Made by a program: the position numbers and the translations under genes. The notes under the pieces are model-generated. The model was not told where the DNA came from. It searched no databases and worked only from the letters and a program-made list of their open reading frames with translations. Below are positions 47,517 to 59,591 of a stretch of DNA of 64,000 nt, in pieces. Within the stretch, counting starts at the first letter, position 1. Every line of letters starts with the position of its first letter. The stretch comes from Evernia prunastri (Eukaryota; Ascomycota; Lecanoromycetes; Lecanorales; Parmeliaceae): assembly GCA_003184365.1 (NCBI GenBank), contig NKYR01000122.1, positions 47,108-111,107 on the forward strand, given 5' to 3'.

Positions 47517-50500
47517 ATGGACTTCGTTTTCGCCTGCTTTCTCTTTATGATACAAGTGCTTCAGTCGAACTCCCAATCTCCAGCTGGTAAGAGAAACCGA
47601 TTCGCTATAAGCTGCAAAATTAATGATACAAGGAAACACGAGTGTCCAATCAAGCGGCTCAAAGCAGAATGGTTTTCCGTCCAATTCAACGTCTGTCATG
47701 AGCTCCTCCTTTTCTTTTGTCATTCCATACAATCAAACGCAGAGTTGTGACATCTATGGACCGCTCTGCCAGACTGGCTCCATCACCGTGGCTGTTAGCC
47801 GCGAAGCTGGGCCGACAACGACCGCCCTACCATGCTCTTCCTACCTTACTGCGCAGTCTTCATATCTTTCCGGCTTCCAAGACAAAATTCAGCCTGGGGC
47901 AATGTTCGCACGGTGGCCAGTAGATTGGCAGAACGACTTTGGCAGAAGTCCTGAGTGTAAATCATATGCTCAAGCTTACAAGGACCGAGGCCAGTACACA
48001 TTGTCAGGATGTCCTACTGATAATGCGCCCATTCCGGCTCAAGCAGCTGGATATCATCCATCACAGCTGCCGGCTGCTATCTTCCGTCAGCGCATAGACC
48101 AAATATATGAGTGCTGCGGCGACTGCTCTCTACTGGTACCCCAAGTTAGACTTTATTATTTCCCAGAGAAGAATACAAGCTATTGTTCGGGCATGAATGC
48201 AACTATTCCAAAGTCGAATACTACAACTTCTGCCATGGACAATGTCCCTTCCATAGCTATCACTAATGGATACACCTTGTAGGCGAAGAAGTCCCATTTA
48301 ATGACAGTACGACTGGCTGATTGGAACCAGTACCTCTCCATCACTTTATCTAGAAGTTGTAGGTACAGCAGCCGTCAGCGATCAATGTGGAGGTGTCGGT
48401 GGGACGCTTACAAACCCGTACATTGCCATCCCTCCAGGCGGTCTGACCACAATGTCTCTTCCCAGTTATCTTTACAGCGTTGGCGGCGACTACGAAGATC
48501 CCAGCCGCAACCTCGGCGTAAATATGGGCATCTTCAAAGCGTTGAATCTTGCAGATCTAGAATGTCCCACTTTCGGTCTTGGTCTTGCTACCGGCGCCGA
48601 TGGCTCTGTACGAACCACCGTGGGTCCGCCTTATCTCCCGATCATCGTACCGCCCCCACAGGCATTGACTCTCGACCCTGACTGGCAAAAACAATGCACA
48701 GGCTATCAATCAGCCTTGGAGGGACAACCGGGGTTCAGCTTCGCAATATTTGACCCTCCTCGTGCATTGACTGCTGCAGGGGCTCTTGTTCCTGGTGACC
48801 CAGGGGGCGGAAACAGCCCTCCGGACGTGCCGGCAATGCCGACAAAATCTACGCCAGCTGCTACAGATCCGACGTTACAGCCTCAGCAGATCCCTACGCC
48901 CGATGGGCCAAAACCAACATCTGTTGGTGATCCAGGCAGTATTGGCTCAAATGATCCGCCAGGCGATCCGCAGACGCCTTCGCCCTCCGTGGATCCAGGT
49001 GGGAAGACGGGGGGCGGATCCAGCAATGGCAATCAAGGAGGTGATATACCCAACCAAGGATCTCAGTCAGGCGTTATACCCAACCAAGGAAATCAAGGTG
49101 GTGACAGCTCCAACAATGGCAATCAAGGAGATGTTCCACCCGACCAAGGATCTCAGGGGGGCGATGGATCCAAGCAGAGCTCCCAGAATGTCAATCAGAA
49201 CCATCAACCAGACTCAGATAGTCCAGGGGAAAACAAAGCCAATCCAGGTAATGCAGCACCCAATCAAGCTAGCCCTCAAAGCGATCCCCCTACTCCGAAC
49301 GAGCAAAACTCCCAATCGGGTGATGGTCTAGCAGGCTTCATTGTAGGCGGTCTGAATGGAGGACCTCCACAGCCGGGCGACCCGCAAAACCTTCCAGCTG
49401 CAGATCCGGCAACCTTGACCGTGGGCGGCCAAGTCATTACAGCCAACCCATCCAACATTATCGTGGCAGATTCAACGCTTACTCCGGGGAGCCCTGGTAT
49501 CACGGTGTCCGGTAAGACCTTGAGCCTTGGCAATGACGGAAATTTAATCGTCGACGGAAACTCGATACCGATTCCCTACGCTCCTCTTCATGTATCACCT
49601 ACAGTTCTTACAGTTGGAGGCCAACCCTTTACAGCGCTCCCGAACGGCTTCGCGGTGGCCGGTTCGTCCGTCGTTCCAGGTGGCCCGCCTGTAATAGTGT
49701 CAGGCACACCGATTGCGCTTGGTTACTCAGGCATTCTAACCGTTGGATCATCGAGCACCGTGTTGCCGAATGGGCCTGCAGCACCCACGGCAGACGTTTT
49801 CACAGTCGGAGGACAAACCGTTACAGCCAATCCAACCGGTTTCGCTATTGGCAGCGCAACGCTTTCCCCAGGAGGCAGCGCGGTAACGATCTCAGGAACT
49901 GTAATTTCCCTAGGTCCTTCAGGGGCGTTATCTGTAGGATCCTCGAGTATCAACCTTCTCCCCACCCCATCAGCAGTCGCGGGACCTGTCTTTACACTGG
50001 GAGGTCTGACGTTCACGGAGTCATCCTCGAATGTTCTGATTGATGGCAAAACCCTGTCGGCGGCTGGCCCCGCCGCTACCGTCGCGGGAGATCGAGTCAG
50101 CTTAGCCTCAGATGGGAAATTGGTTGTCGGCTCGTTGACAACGGATCTGCCTCTGAGCATGGAGAGCGGCGTTGTTTTCGGTGCTGGAGGGCTGGTGTTT
50201 ACGGAAGGCTCGTCAGATCTCATCGTAGACGGGAAGACAATATTCCCCGGAGGACCGCCAATGACAGTTGTAGGCACTCCAGTCAGCTTGGGATCAGATG
50301 GCAGATTGGTAATCGGCTCCTTGACGACAAGCCTGCCTACGAGCGGTGGTGTTGGGGCTGTCTTTACCGCCGGAGGGCTGGTGTTTACGGAAGGCTCGTC
50401 AGATCTCGTCGTAGACGGGAAGACTCTATTCCCCGGAGGACCGCCAATGACAGTCGCGGGCACTCTGGTCAGCTTAGGACCGGATGGGGAACTGATCGCC

Positions 50501-50644
50501 GGGTCCACCAGCACGACCCTTCCGGCAAACTGGGGCGGTGGAAGCTCTACGCCTCAAGTCTTCAAGGGAGCGCAAGGGAGGAACGCGATACCATCTTTCA
50601 TCGCACAAGTTGGCATAGTTGGTCTTGTGTTTTTTTGCACATGA
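47517..50644 (+). CDS. Large secreted repeat protein, likely cell-surface
   Basis: Three exons: 47517-47586, 47633-48278 and 48331-50644, 1,009 residues. Exon 1 supplies a signal peptide (MDFVFACFLFMIQVLQS). The splice at 48278/48331 (CTGAT branch, CAG acceptor) restores GYTFTSPSLYL, a motif seen in many fungal secreted proteins. The N-terminal region (to about residue 400) has paired Cys (CCGDC) and looks globular. A Gly/Asn/Gln-rich stretch (NQGG repeats, 49020-49180) follows. The C-terminal 370 residues are six tandem units of about 55-65 residues with core VFTVGGQTVTANP and VSLGSDG-x-LVVGS, probably beta-rich. A weak hydrophobic C-terminal tail (VGIVGLVFFCT) may be a GPI signal. Likely a wall protein or adhesin; exact function unknown. 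Confidence 0.8.
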
Positions 50645-52600
50645 TAACAATACAAAAACCAATCACAAACCAATCACACAGAAAGGCCTCATCGAGTCCT
50701 CTCGAATGCATCAAATGCAGGATTTGTAGAGCAAGTTTCTCATGGCATTGAAGTCGTCCAAAAAACTGAGGTGACAACCGAGGTGATTGCTGCGGATAGT
50801 ACGGTCTCGCAAGAGGAGGTCTTTACAAGTCAGAACAAATAAGGAGGCAAATCTGGAGACGGTTGCTAAGGAATCAAGTAAAAACCAGGCCGCCAACCGG
50901 GCCATTGCTACCAAGGAAGAGGTCTCGCTCTCTACTCGCCCACAGTGAATTCTTTCTACAACACCATAGATAGCATCTTACGGCAGAAGAGCGAGCATCA
51001 ATTTGTACGAATTATATCCTCTGACGAACCTCTGAAAGATGTAAAGCAAACTTCAAATATACTAGAGGCTTCAGAACCATCTACTAAAAGGATACTATAA
51101 GACGTTTCACTACGTATCTACCATCGTCCTGGGACACAGCAGCCTCTTTGTAGTATCATGTCAGAATGGGAAAAGGAACGAGACATCATAGCAGATCTCC
51201 AAATGTAAACTGGCTTCATAAGTGACGTAGACGGCTCGGTTCAACCGTTGGATATGGACGGATCGAGTGGGAGTACTCGAACCATTTCGGCGCTCGCATG
51301 GAATGATTGTCGCTAGCCAAGATGATCGTCAGTTTTATAATGCTTCGAGACTCAAATGTCCGATACTTCGCGGTGTTATGGTGTGCTGAGTCTGAGTGTC
51401 GAGGGTTCACCCGCGATGTCATCGAAGAGAAACAAACCCCAGCGTTGCTTGGTAACATTCCTCGTGGTTAGGTCGACTTTCTAGGATGGAAAGATATGAA
51501 GGGGTTACCGCCTGACACCAGCAGGACGAGCCAAATCAAGATGCTGATATAAAATTCGTAATTCGGCGCGAAGACTCCAATCGCATGCGAATCTTGCCTG
51601 CGCGTAGAAAGAGTTGTATGAGACCGTCGACTGTGAAAACGTAGAAGCCCGGTTTCATGGTACTGGCTCTAGGAGCAACCAAAAAGCGGGACATTATCGC
51701 AATCCTGTATGTTTTCTCGGTCCCGGCTGTGCTGCAAGCAAATTCCTGACGCTGCGGAGGGGAACAATGTGTTCACCACTGTCGGGGAGTGCTTCATATG
51801 CTGCATGATTTATGGGGAGGCTTTGGGGTTCAGGAAAGCACAGAGGATCCGAGAGCAGAGATTCGTGCTTCGATGATGAGAACACGACCCTCCCACCTCG
51901 TCGCAAGTTTAGATACTGGACAATACGGCCAACGGATTTCAGGCATCTATTTAGTTTCGCGCACGCGAAACCCACTTGAGCATTACAAAGCCCCGCATGG
52001 CTTCGATAACCCAAGACTGCAGCTACCATCTCAACGCTAACGCTCGCTCAATGGGAAGTTACCTGTTGACTACCACTAGTACGGCCTGATAGGAAGATCA
52101 TTGACAACATCACCACGCATATCATCAACCAAAAGAGTGCCAGTCTCTCAAACACCCCATCCTCAGGAACAGGCCGCGCCCGGGACCGACTAAAGTCGCT
52201 AACTCGGCAAGCGGTGAGGGCACCAGCTTTGAGCGTGAGGCCCTTGATAGGTTTTTGTGCTGTACGTGCTCACGTTTGTGGGACGTCCACTCTCGAGGAT
52301 GATCGTATTTCTGCCTCAGGAGATTAGGAGGACTTCCACTAGTCATCGTTCAGATCGGTCGATATATGCCATCAAGCTCTCTCGGCGACCCTTCCTTCCG
52401 TTCTTCAAACTAGCAACGCAAAAATCAACGTAGGCAGCAGCATAGCACAGCAAAACAAAGCAACGCGCTCTGAATGGCTACTCTTTCGGTAAAGGAGAGA
52501 AGTCCGCGAACTAGAGCAATTTAGGGAGGGTACATTTCGCATGTCTTGGCATCCCAAGACTTTCTTGGATGCTCATACAGTATCTCAGCTTTCCACTTCT
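50645..52600. other. Gene-poor region with eroded coding sequence
   Basis: No intact gene. The first part contains a decayed coding stretch (50726-51316, listed separately). From 51320 to 52600 short open frames occur on both strands but none shows domain or composition support. Confidence 0.45.
50726..51316 (+). pseudogene. Possible decayed coding sequence, unknown family
   Basis: Protein-like sequence runs through here with interruptions. A helical stretch (VVQKTEVTTEVIAADSTV) ends at TAA near 50840, continues in another frame (NLETVAKESSKNQAANRA), and returns to the first frame from 50942 (SILRQKSEHQFVRII; MSEWEKERDIIADLQM) with two internal stops before TAG at 51314. Composition is that of a real helical protein, but I recognise no family. 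Low confidence: such patterns can arise by chance. Confidence 0.3.
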
Positions 52601-53950
52601 TCAAACTCCTTTTGAGAATTGCTGCATAGGAGAACCTGATGTATCCACCTTTCTCACACTTTCACTTCTCAAGATCTCAAACAGCTCCATCGCGCGCGTA
52701 CCCTCGCCCGCCACATCCTCTTCCCAGATCCAATCGTAGCGCCTGCTCAGATTGTCGTCAATCTTTCGCACATCGTCGCCCGTCTCAGGTCCGAGGAAAT
52801 CGTAAACCTCCCCGCACGTGCGGCTCGTCTCCACTAGCTTCATGTCGCGCGGACGGCGCACGTGGTCGTAAACCTCAAAGGCCATCTCGAGCTCCCCTGC
52901 TGCACGGACACGGCCGAGCAGGCTCAACAGCACGTACCCGTCTTCGAGAGCCATGCCCGCCCCAGAGCCTTGGTGAGGCGTGCTGGCGTGGGCCGCGTCG
53001 CCCAACAAGCAGACGTGTCCTTGCCAGAGGTGGGGGATGGGGCCGTAGTCGAAGAGGGCCCAGATGTCGGGCTGCTCCATGAGGCCGAGAATGCTTCGGA
53101 CGTCGGGGCCCCAGTCTGCGAAATCGCGGTCCATTTCCTCTTGTCGCATCGGCAACACCCACTTCTGGTCCTCCCATGTGTGGTCTGCGGCCGTGTGGAA
53201 CGCGACCACGTTCATAACCGCTCCCAGCTCCACCGGCATCGTGAGGACATGTCCTCCGTAGCCGAGGTACGCTTGACAATTCCTCGCCAGCTTCTCGCCG
53301 ACCAAGTCAATGGCCTTGGACATGGGGAGAAGACCCCTGTAAGCGTATGTGCCGGTGAATGTGGCGTCGCTCGCTTTGCCGAACAAGCTCTGCCGGACGT
53401 GACTTCTCACCCCATCACAACCAACGGCGGCGCTTGCCTCTGCGACGCTTCCGTCCTCGAAACCCAATCGGACGGTTCCCACAACCTGCTCGACGGCCAC
53501 GACCCTCTTGCCAAAACTCACGCACTCCTCGGGAACCAACTTCACTAGCTCGTCCAAGAACCGCGCCCGATGAATCATACTCATTCGCTTTCCCGGCCCC
53601 CTAGGCGCTGAGATCATGTCTCCCGCCTTGAGCCCCTTGGTGCCACCCTTGCCGTCCATGCCCATGCGGAACTGGAGAAAAACGTCCTTTGTAACCTCAT
53701 CATGACTGGTCGTCTCGTATCTCTCGTAGCCTTGCTTGATACGCGGATCGATGAGCGTCATGGCCTGCCGGGCATTTGGCCCGAAGCCGACGCCGGCACC
53801 GATCTCGGCAAATGCGTGAGCGGCCTCGTAGATGTGGAAGGGGACGTTGTGCTTGAGGAGTCCGATGGCGAAGCAGAGACCTCCTATGCCGCCGCCGACT
53901 ACGGCGATGGTGAAGGGCTTGGCAGAGTCAGATGGCGTTGCTGAAGGCAT
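52601..53950 (-). CDS. FAD-dependent monooxygenase, salicylate-hydroxylase-like
   Basis: Flavoprotein aromatic hydroxylase of the PHBH fold (group A). Intronless, 449 residues. FAD-binding motifs in order: VVGGGIGGLCFAIGLL near the N terminus (GxGxxG), VGCDGVRSHVRQ (DG motif), and CLLGDAAHASTPHQGSGAGMALED (GD motif). Length is typical for salicylate 1-monooxygenase-like fungal proteins. No signal peptide or membrane anchor, so probably cytosolic. First in a series of five minus-strand genes (MFS transporter, GMC oxidoreductase, P450, cupin) that resemble tailoring functions of a metabolite cluster. Substrate unknown; an aromatic acid or polyketide is likely. Confidence 0.92.
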   Translation of the reverse strand: MPSATPSDSAKPFTIAVVGGGIGGLCFAIGLLKHNVPFHIYEAAHAFAEIGAGVGFGPNARQAMTLIDPRIKQGYERYETTSHDEVTKDVFLQFRMGMDGKGGTKGLKAGDMISAPRGPGKRMSMIHRARFLDELVKLVPEECVSFGKRVVAVEQVVGTVRLGFEDGSVAEASAAVGCDGVRSHVRQSLFGKASDATFTGTYAYRGLLPMSKAIDLVGEKLARNCQAYLGYGGHVLTMPVELGAVMNVVAFHTAADHTWEDQKWVLPMRQEEMDRDFADWGPDVRSILGLMEQPDIWALFDYGPIPHLWQGHVCLLGDAAHASTPHQGSGAGMALEDGYVLLSLLGRVRAAGELEMAFEVYDHVRRPRDMKLVETSRTCGEVYDFLGPETGDDVRKIDDNLSRRYDWIWEEDVAGEGTRAMELFEILRSESVRKVDTSGSPMQQFSKGV

Positions 53951-54432
53951 GGTGTGTCGTGATCGAGGAAGGATGCGCGCAGAGATTCGGATGTTTAAAG
54001 GTCCCCGTGAAAGTGGCAGCTGTCACCATGCACCCTTACCGGAAGGAGTCGCGGGGATGATGACGATGAGCATCTCCCGGAAGGGGTTGTTCGGACATTA
54101 TCTGGACTGGCGGGCCCGGAAGTCCCGCAATCTGTCTGTAAGGACTTGCCCTGTTCCAGTAGATACATTGGTTTTCGCACGCATTCAATACAACGTATGT
54201 ACTCGAATTGATTTGGTATTAGTCTTTTAGAATGATGAATACACTTGGTCAACTCTCATGGGGAAGCCGAGGTCTGTGAACGATGCATTCTAAGACAGTA
54301 GAGGCCACGAAAAATCTTGAGAACCATTACTCTAATTTGTGCCGACTCCCTCCGCAATCGGCAAGTAACACATCACGGAAGCAGGCTCCAAGGCTATTGG
54401 ATCCACCTTACCACAAAGCAGCACTACACTTT
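53951..54432. other. Spacer between the monooxygenase and MFS genes
   Basis: Promoter of the monooxygenase gene and 3' flank of the MFS gene. No gene seen. Confidence 0.4.
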
Positions 54433-56536
54433 CTATTTCTTACCGGCATACTTACTCTTGCTCCTTATGCGCTTGCCAAATTTGAAGAAAATGTATCTAA
54501 GGTAAGTGTTACTCGTGCGTCTTGCCATGCGAGGAGAAGTCTGTAGAACTTACGGGAAGGGGGCGAGCGCCAAAGTGATCATAGCCAAGATGAACGTGGC
54601 CCATTGATATCCAAGATTGTTGTACACTAAGCGTGAACCAGTCAGTATGCTACCCAACTCTTGAACCTTCTGCAACCACGTACTTGCGTCACCAAAGAGC
54701 GGAAACATTGCCGCGAACATGCTCCGCGCGAAGCTATTGGCCGCCAAAGCACTCGCAGCATAGAGCGGATACGAGTCAACGAGGAATGTAAAAACTCCGG
54801 AGAAGATCAAAATCGTGCTAATTTTCCATGTCAGCGGCGAAAACGATCGTTGCGAAGCTCGGTGGGCGACTGACCCGCAGCCAAAGAAGGCGCTCCCTAT
54901 GATGGGAACAATCCAGTGGATAGATGCGTACGAGGTCCATCCGAACCAGAGGAGCCCCACGACGATCAAAGGAGCTCCCAGAATCGCGGGAGGTAGACGG
55001 TATTCTGGTTCCGAACCGCCGACTTCGCCAGTCCGTTCCTCATGTTGTCTCAGGAGGCGTTGGTAGTTCTTGTACCAGCTAAAAAATAGAGAGTCAACGG
55101 CTCGCATTCGGTAGGTGGGATGACTTCGCACAGAGCACATACAAAGAGTCCGATGCAATGCCGATCAGCATTCCTATCAAGATGCCGAGGAAGCTCAAGC
55201 CTACTTGCCACAGGTTGAAGCCGTGGTTTTTAGTGAAGACGATGTTGAAGGCTCCGAAGAATAGGTATAAGACACCTAATACGAAGGCACAGAATATGCA
55301 GAGGCAGAGGCACATTGGTTCCAGCGTCAGCAATAGAAACGGCCTGTAACATGATCGCATGATGGTCTGGATGGGAAATGTCAAATTCGTCACTCTTTGT
55401 ACAGAAGCCGAAACCTACCTGTGGAATCGATCTCTCCATTTTTTCGATGGGCGCATACCACCTCTCCTCGCCGGTTTCTTTGCGCAATTTCACTGCCTCC
55501 CGGCGAAGGAGTACTGGCATGTACGTTTCCGGCACGAAGAAAAAGATGAGCAGTAACTGTACCCCTGTCCATATTAAGAGAACCCAGAAAGTCCACCGCC
55601 TGATAGTTCCAGAGTCAGCCAGTACCCAGCAATCGTCGTGCAGGCCACATACCAGTCGACATTGTAGTTGATGAAATTTGCTATCACTGGTCCAAGTTCA
55701 GGACCAAGACTATCAAATCGTCAGTCCACAAGGACTTCCGCAACCCCGGAGTCTCGCATACAAAGGACTTGCCGTATATATCATCATAGGCTTCTGCAAC
55801 TTAGCTCTGGGGAAAAGGTCTCCGACTGTGCCGCCAGCGACACTCAGGAAAGCCGCGCCCGCGAAGCCATCCAGGAAGCGCGCAATGACCAAGGTCTGAA
55901 TATTCTGCGCCACTGCACAGGGAATGATCCAGACAAAGAAGAAAAGCGTCGACAAGACGTAGACCGGCTTACGTCCATAGAACTAGACTTGAACGTCAGC
56001 CAGCACTCCTCCCGTGACCCGAAAAGGTGAGGGCTGTCCGCCGTTCTTGCAGTCTCGAAAGGTGAAACATGGAAGGGGTCCTTCTTTACCTCACTCAACG
56101 GCGCCAGAACCATAGGACTCAGGCCCAACCCGACGACGAACATGCTCAAACCCAGCGTCGTGACGGTCGGATCGCTTCCAAACTCCTCCATCACCTGCGC
56201 GTAGGTGCCGGTGTAGAGCGAGCTCGTGCACGCGACGCATAGGCTCGTGCTGGAAACGATGAGCTCGATGATCCATTTGCGCAGCGTGGACAGGCTCTTG
56301 GGGCTCCGCGGGTCCTCGTCGCCGCTGAACTCGACTTGGAAGCTGGACACTACCTCCTCCTCCTCCTCCTCCTCCTTGCCCTGCTGCTGCAGGGCCTTTT
56401 CGACATCGCGTGGGCGGGGAAGCGAAGTAGGAATGGCATCCTTTTCGAATGGCGTGGGGCTTCCGGAGCCATCGGTCGACTTGGTCTTGGGTGTATCATC
56501 ACATATCAGTGTGGGCGACGGGGAGTGGCCGGACAT
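54433..56536 (-). CDS. MFS transporter, DHA1-like drug/metabolite exporter
   Basis: Proton-driven plasma-membrane exporter of the major facilitator superfamily. Nine exons on the minus strand: 56536-56090, 55982-55762, 55709-55653, 55599-55419, 55366-55143, 55078-54875, 54817-54684, 54626-54554 and 54496-54433, 534 residues; every junction keeps frame. A polar N terminus with a Glu run (CTC/CTT repeats in the DNA near 56350-56370) precedes the membrane domain. Family signatures: FYGRKPVYVLS in the TM2-3 loop, ARFLDGFAGAAFLS, FLGPELGPVIANFI (motif C of antiporters), NYNVDWRWTFW and RPFLLLTLEPMC. The basic C terminus is short. Its place between oxidoreductase genes fits export of a metabolite; the substrate is not known. 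Confidence 0.92.
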
Positions 56537-57363
56537 GGTTTTTGTGGCTGGATGTCAAGATACGACGAAGGATTTGGAGACTAGAAGGCTGCGGTGGCTA
56601 CTTGTGGTATCGTGACTATTGTGACCGGTGGAGTAAATGCGAAGCTCAATCGGAATGAGCAATTTGTATTGGAAGATAAAAGAAAAGAGAAAAGAAAAGC
56701 AAGAAGCAGGAGAGAAAGACTTTATGTATCCTCTATGCTGATGGGAAAGAAGGAGCTTGCAAGGCTGTACCTCTCTTCGGCCCTCGGATTTCTCGCTCGT
56801 TCATCTTCTCCATCAGTCAGCGAGTCAGCGCAAGATGTGCCCAAGACGCGAGGAGCGAAATGTTGATACATTTGTCATCCGTCATAGGTTCATAGGTACC
56901 GTCATTCTTCGCCTGCCTGTCATTGCTTGCTAGGGTTCTTTACTCCGGGTCGGATGGAGGCTCTTGCGCTATCTCTCCTTTTGGACTAGGAGGATCTGCA
57001 TCTCCCGAGTCTCTTTTCACTCTAGACCCCTTTCAAACTCCTTTCAAACTCCTTTTATCATTACCTGGTCCTTTCGGAAGCAAAGATTCTCCGACCCCGA
57101 TCTGTCTCGACAATGTCCCAATGTCCCATTGTCCAGATGTCCAATGTCTAACGATCAATGATATTGTACGCTAAAATCACTTGTAGCCCGCAATTCTCCG
57201 TTGAGTCATCCCTGTGACTACGTCTGGGTTGACAGGAGATATTGTTCAGGATACTAGGATTCTAAGAATGCAAAAGTAGCTTCACGCCTGGCCGATGCAC
57301 CTAGCAGCATGGCCATCTACTACAAGCCTTACCTCGCGTACAATCCCAGCCCATGACATACCT
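56537..57363. other. Intergenic region
   Basis: About 0.8 kb with the MFS promoter and the 3' flank of the GMC gene. Small direct repeats (CCTTTCAAACT) occur at 57030-57050. No gene supported. Confidence 0.4.
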
Positions 57364-59591
57364 TCAAGAAGATAGCATGTCGTCCGCGATCTTTTCCGCC
57401 AACGCATCTACCAAGTCATTAGCTCAAAGCCCCCTACTACTTGTAACGCACCTAAGCACAACTCACAGATCGTGCTCATCGGATGGCCCGGCGGCAGAAT
57501 AGCGAACGCGCTGGCATCAACCACTCTCAACCCCCTGACACCATAAACCCTAGCATGCGAGTCGATGACGGCATCAGGGTCACTAGCTTTTCCCATCCGG
57601 CCTGCACGAATCGTTAATAGCCATTCTGTTCGTCGCTACGGTAGGAATCTGTCTGCCGCCATGGTGGCGAGCGTAGTGACTCACAACTGCAGGCCGCATG
57701 ATAGCCATTGACCGAGTTGTCTCGGATCCACGCGAGGATCTGAGCATCCGTCACGACATCCGGACCAGGCTCGGTTTCCGCAGCCTGGACGCCCGATGCC
57801 GCTGCGAACTGCCGCATTCTCTTCAGTGCCTGGACGGCAAGCTCCGATTCGGTGGTGGACGAGAGGCTGTTGGGGTTGATACTGGGAGGGTCATGGGGGT
57901 TCGAGCTGGAGATGTTGACGTATCCCTTCGAAAAGGGCGCGAAGATGGCGGCGGTCAGGAATTGGTAGTTGTTTGCCATCGGCTCGTCATCAGGATTGGC
58001 TCCGAAGCTGAGGCCTAGATACTCTGCCTCGGCCCAGTCGGATGGGAGGCTATCAAGCTCTTCAAGGGCGGCGGAGGTGAACGCTTTGCGATCGGGGATC
58101 TTCTCCCAACCTGAAAGCAATCAGTAGCTGGCCGAGCGGCATTGGAAGCGGCTAACCAATGATATCGCCTCCAACGCCAGTAAGCGGGCCATTCTGCTCG
58201 TTGAGATAGGTGTCAACTGCGGCTGCGTGAAGAGCGGGGTTAGTGAGAACAGACACGACCGGGATGTCATGCGCCTGCAATTGCGAGGCAGGACCAATGC
58301 CCGAGAGCATGAGCACTTGCGGAGAGTGAAACTATGTGGAGTCAGGCACGCGGCCTCCCACAATTGGTAAGATTACATACAACACCAGAGGAGACAACGA
58401 CCTCTTTTCTCGCCGATAAGGTGTATAAGCTTTCGTCTGTTTCGACAAGAACTCCCGTTGCTACTTTCTCATTGTTGAAGAGTACCTTTTGCACCAAGCT
58501 ATTGGTGTAGACTATCAAGGGAGACGTATCCATGGCGTCTTGTAAGAAAGATTCTTCAGAGGAGCTTCTTACTTCCGCTCGAGGATCAATAGTATATGTG
58601 CCAGCGGCAAAACCCTCAAGGACTCCGCTGTTCAGACCCTCAATCTCATGCAGGCCACTTTTTTCAAACGCCTTTATCAGATAAGGATCGAATGGCTGTC
58701 GGTAGTTGGGGAATGACACGTGGAGGGGACCACCTTCGCTGCTCCAAGCAGCACGATCGTATGAAATCGAGACATTCGTGCCAATTTTTGCTCTATTGGG
58801 CGGTGAGAACGCGACGCTCTTCTTCAGCCAGGGCAAGAAACTATCCCATGTATAGCTTTTGTCGCCTACGACATCTGCCCACCACTGGAAAGAACCTTTA
58901 GTACCACTGAGATCACTATCAGCCTAGGGTTTGTGTGCACTTCAGCAGAAACCCATACCGGTGAAAGATCAAGTCGTTGAGAGCGGAGCTATAAAAGGAG
59001 TCAGTTTCCTGAGCCACACTCATAATCCGTGCCAAGAGAGATTACCTCCCACCGAATGTTTTCCCTGCTGTGTAGTGGATTTGGCGGCCATTGAACCCCT
59101 GCATGAACTCAGTGTCAGCTCTCTATCGTGGTAGCGTGGGCTATCACAACAACCAAGACGCACCGATTGATTCGCAGTGATGAGATCCCAGTCTGTGAGC
59201 TGATAATCTTTCGCTAATGCTCTGAAAGCCAAATAGGTTGAGCCGTATCCCGGAACCTGACTCCTATTACCACCGTCGAATTCGTAGAAGCTACCGGCCT
59301 CCACCACAGCGACTGTTACGTTCGGCGCCGCTGCCAGCCTCGAAGCGGTGGCAAGGCCCGCGGTACCGCCTCCGACAATCTGAAGGAGAGCCTGGTCAAC
59401 TCGAGTGACGCGGCCTAGAACTCCCATCAACTTACGATGTAGTCATAGGTTGTGTTAACGTAGCCGGCTCCGAAGGAGTTTCCTCGCAGACGAGTCTTTC
59501 CATCCTTGACGGACCAATCGAATCGGCTGCACAAGACTGTCAGGAAAAAGACAGGTGTCATCAGAACTAGAAGTACAAAGCTTAATAACAT
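57364..59591 (-). CDS. GMC-family FAD oxidoreductase
   Basis: Glucose-methanol-choline oxidoreductase that oxidises an alcohol with FAD; probably secreted, as a hydrophobic leader (MLLSFVLLVLMTPVFFLTVL) opens the protein. Nine exons on the minus strand: 59591-59436, 59379-59164, 59098-59046, 58988-58959, 58906-58381, 58331-58157, 58110-57685, 57601-57467 and 57407-57364, 586 residues. Signatures: FAD loop IVGGGTAGLATASRLA, GKTFGGSSALN (GMC signature 1), FHSPQVLMLSGIGP (signature 2), catalytic His in NGYHAAC and second active-site His in LPPGHPMSTIY. After HDIPVV the family normally has a PGVG-x-NMxDH segment; here the sequence passes directly to LTNPALHAA, so about 30 residues seem to be missing in frame. 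The enzyme may be impaired. Confidence 0.9.

Noticed and set aside
49723..50514. Minus-strand 263-codon ORF within the secreted repeat gene
   Set aside because: Antisense shadow of tandem repeats; periodic PSTTRSDEPSVN-type units simply mirror the plus-strand repeats.
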